Below are positions 63,170-63,195 of a stretch of 63,195 nucleotides of DNA, in pieces. This DNA is from Meridianimarinicoccus aquatilis. GTDB taxonomy: Bacteria > Pseudomonadota > Alphaproteobacteria > Rhodobacterales > Rhodobacteraceae. A program made the translations under genes and the position numbers. Numbering within the stretch: the stretch's first letter is position 1; every line of letters starts with the position of its first letter. Under the pieces are notes generated by a model, which did no database searches, was not told the origin of the DNA, and was given only the letters and a program-made list of their open reading frames with translations. Location: contig NZ_SMZO01000021.1 in NCBI RefSeq assembly GCF_004358675.1, positions 1 to 63,195 on the forward strand. Reading direction: 5' to 3'.

Positions 63170-63195
63170 GCGACGCTTCCCAAATCCTTCTGGAC
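63166..63195 (+). CDS. istB: IS21-family helper ATPase IstB, first ten codons only
   Basis: The frame MSDASQILLD starts inside the istA stop (ATGA) and runs out of the window. Only the position and the coupling to istA support the call; IstB is the AAA+ helper for IstA in all IS21 elements. Confidence 0.7.
   Translation, partial: MSDASQILLD

Larger units (their letters stand above)
61629..63195 (+). mobile_element. IS21-family insertion sequence (right part outside window)
   Basis: The element begins near the TGTTGCCACG at 61629, 5'-TG being the usual IS21 end, and contains istA (broken) and the first codons of istB overlapping by ATGA. It was inserted into the IS5-family remnant. The end of istB and the right terminal repeat are not in the window. 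Confidence 0.8.

Noticed and set aside
1-63195. CRISPR arrays, rRNA genes, prophage
   Set aside because: No regular spaced repeats, no rRNA-like stretches and no phage structural genes seen.

Overview
The window looks like a chromosomal segment of a marine-type alphaproteobacterium of the Rhodobacteraceae (Roseobacter group). GC content is high (about 60 percent, judged by eye). Gene content typical of that group includes the pccB/pccA/methylmalonyl-CoA mutase region with its ScfR-type regulator, HdaA, type-3 (short) prolyl-tRNA synthetase, a betaine-lipid operon (plcP-btaA-btaB), a RamA-like corrinoid activator beside a stand-alone methyl-THF methyltransferase, four VPLPA-CTERM surface proteins, and PleD beside a DUF3572 gene. 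All functions are read from sequence; no database search was possible.

Layout. 1-7.0 kb: 3' end of xseA, guanine deaminase, the mgtE / 5-formyl-THF cyclo-ligase / YmdB-like phosphoesterase group and an SLC13 permease. 7.1-8.4 kb: two tandem VPLPA-CTERM paralogues, each followed by its own terminator. 8.8-10.9 kb: yebC, an EamA exporter and a YdcH-like protein. 10.9-21.7 kb: propionate/methylmalonyl region (ScfR regulator, Bcr-type MFS exporter, pccB, RidA protein, two small unknown proteins, a 440-nt leader with a nested hairpin, pccA, a DUF4174 gene on the other strand, methylmalonyl-CoA mutase). 22-28.3 kb: DjiA-like chaperone and the minus-strand operon AI-2E/PerM transporter, hdaA, ppk1, ppx. 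28.4-33.8 kb: proS, a VPLPA-CTERM protein, lolC-lolD, a cytochrome c lipoprotein, a DUF302 protein. 34-39.4 kb: tRNA-Gly(CCC) and a one-carbon/cobalamin group (RamA-like activator, methyl-THF:corrinoid methyltransferase, HAD phosphatase, methylene-THF reductase, small virulence-factor-domain protein). 39.6-43.6 kb: second Ppx/GppA protein with rlmE, and divergent hupE-like and DUF4198 genes. 43.6-46.4 kb: btaB, btaA and plcP behind an apparent Pho box. 46.4-53.2 kb: hybrid histidine kinase, metG, YceI, VPLPA-CTERM protein, an ImuA-like gene under an apparent LexA box, and a Tas-like aldo/keto reductase. 53.2-56.6 kb: Nudix hydrolase, DUF983, then an EF-hand / ECF sigma / membrane anti-sigma candidate / periplasmic sensor module. 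57-61.3 kb: PleD, DUF3572, HAD phosphatase, and an H-NOX-like protein overlapping a diguanylate cyclase. 61.4 kb to the end: remnant of an IS5-family transposase interrupted by an IS21-family element whose istA carries three frameshifts.

How it fits together. Cobalamin is one thread: methylmalonyl-CoA mutase uses B12, and the RamA/methyltransferase/MetF group resembles the split B12-dependent methionine synthase known from related roseobacters. Phosphate is another: plcP-btaAB replaces phospholipids by betaine lipids, ppk1/ppx handle polyphosphate, and the Pho-box promoter links the first set to phosphate starvation. Two promoters (plcP and imuA-like) can be read almost base by base and both predict leaderless transcripts starting at the A of the ATG.

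The best candidates for new biology are the H-NOX-like protein that has lost the usual haem-binding histidine but still sits on a diguanylate cyclase, the EF-hand/ECF sigma/periplasmic sensor module, the isolated SOS-regulated ImuA homologue, and the pair of unknown small proteins embedded in the propionyl-CoA carboxylase locus.
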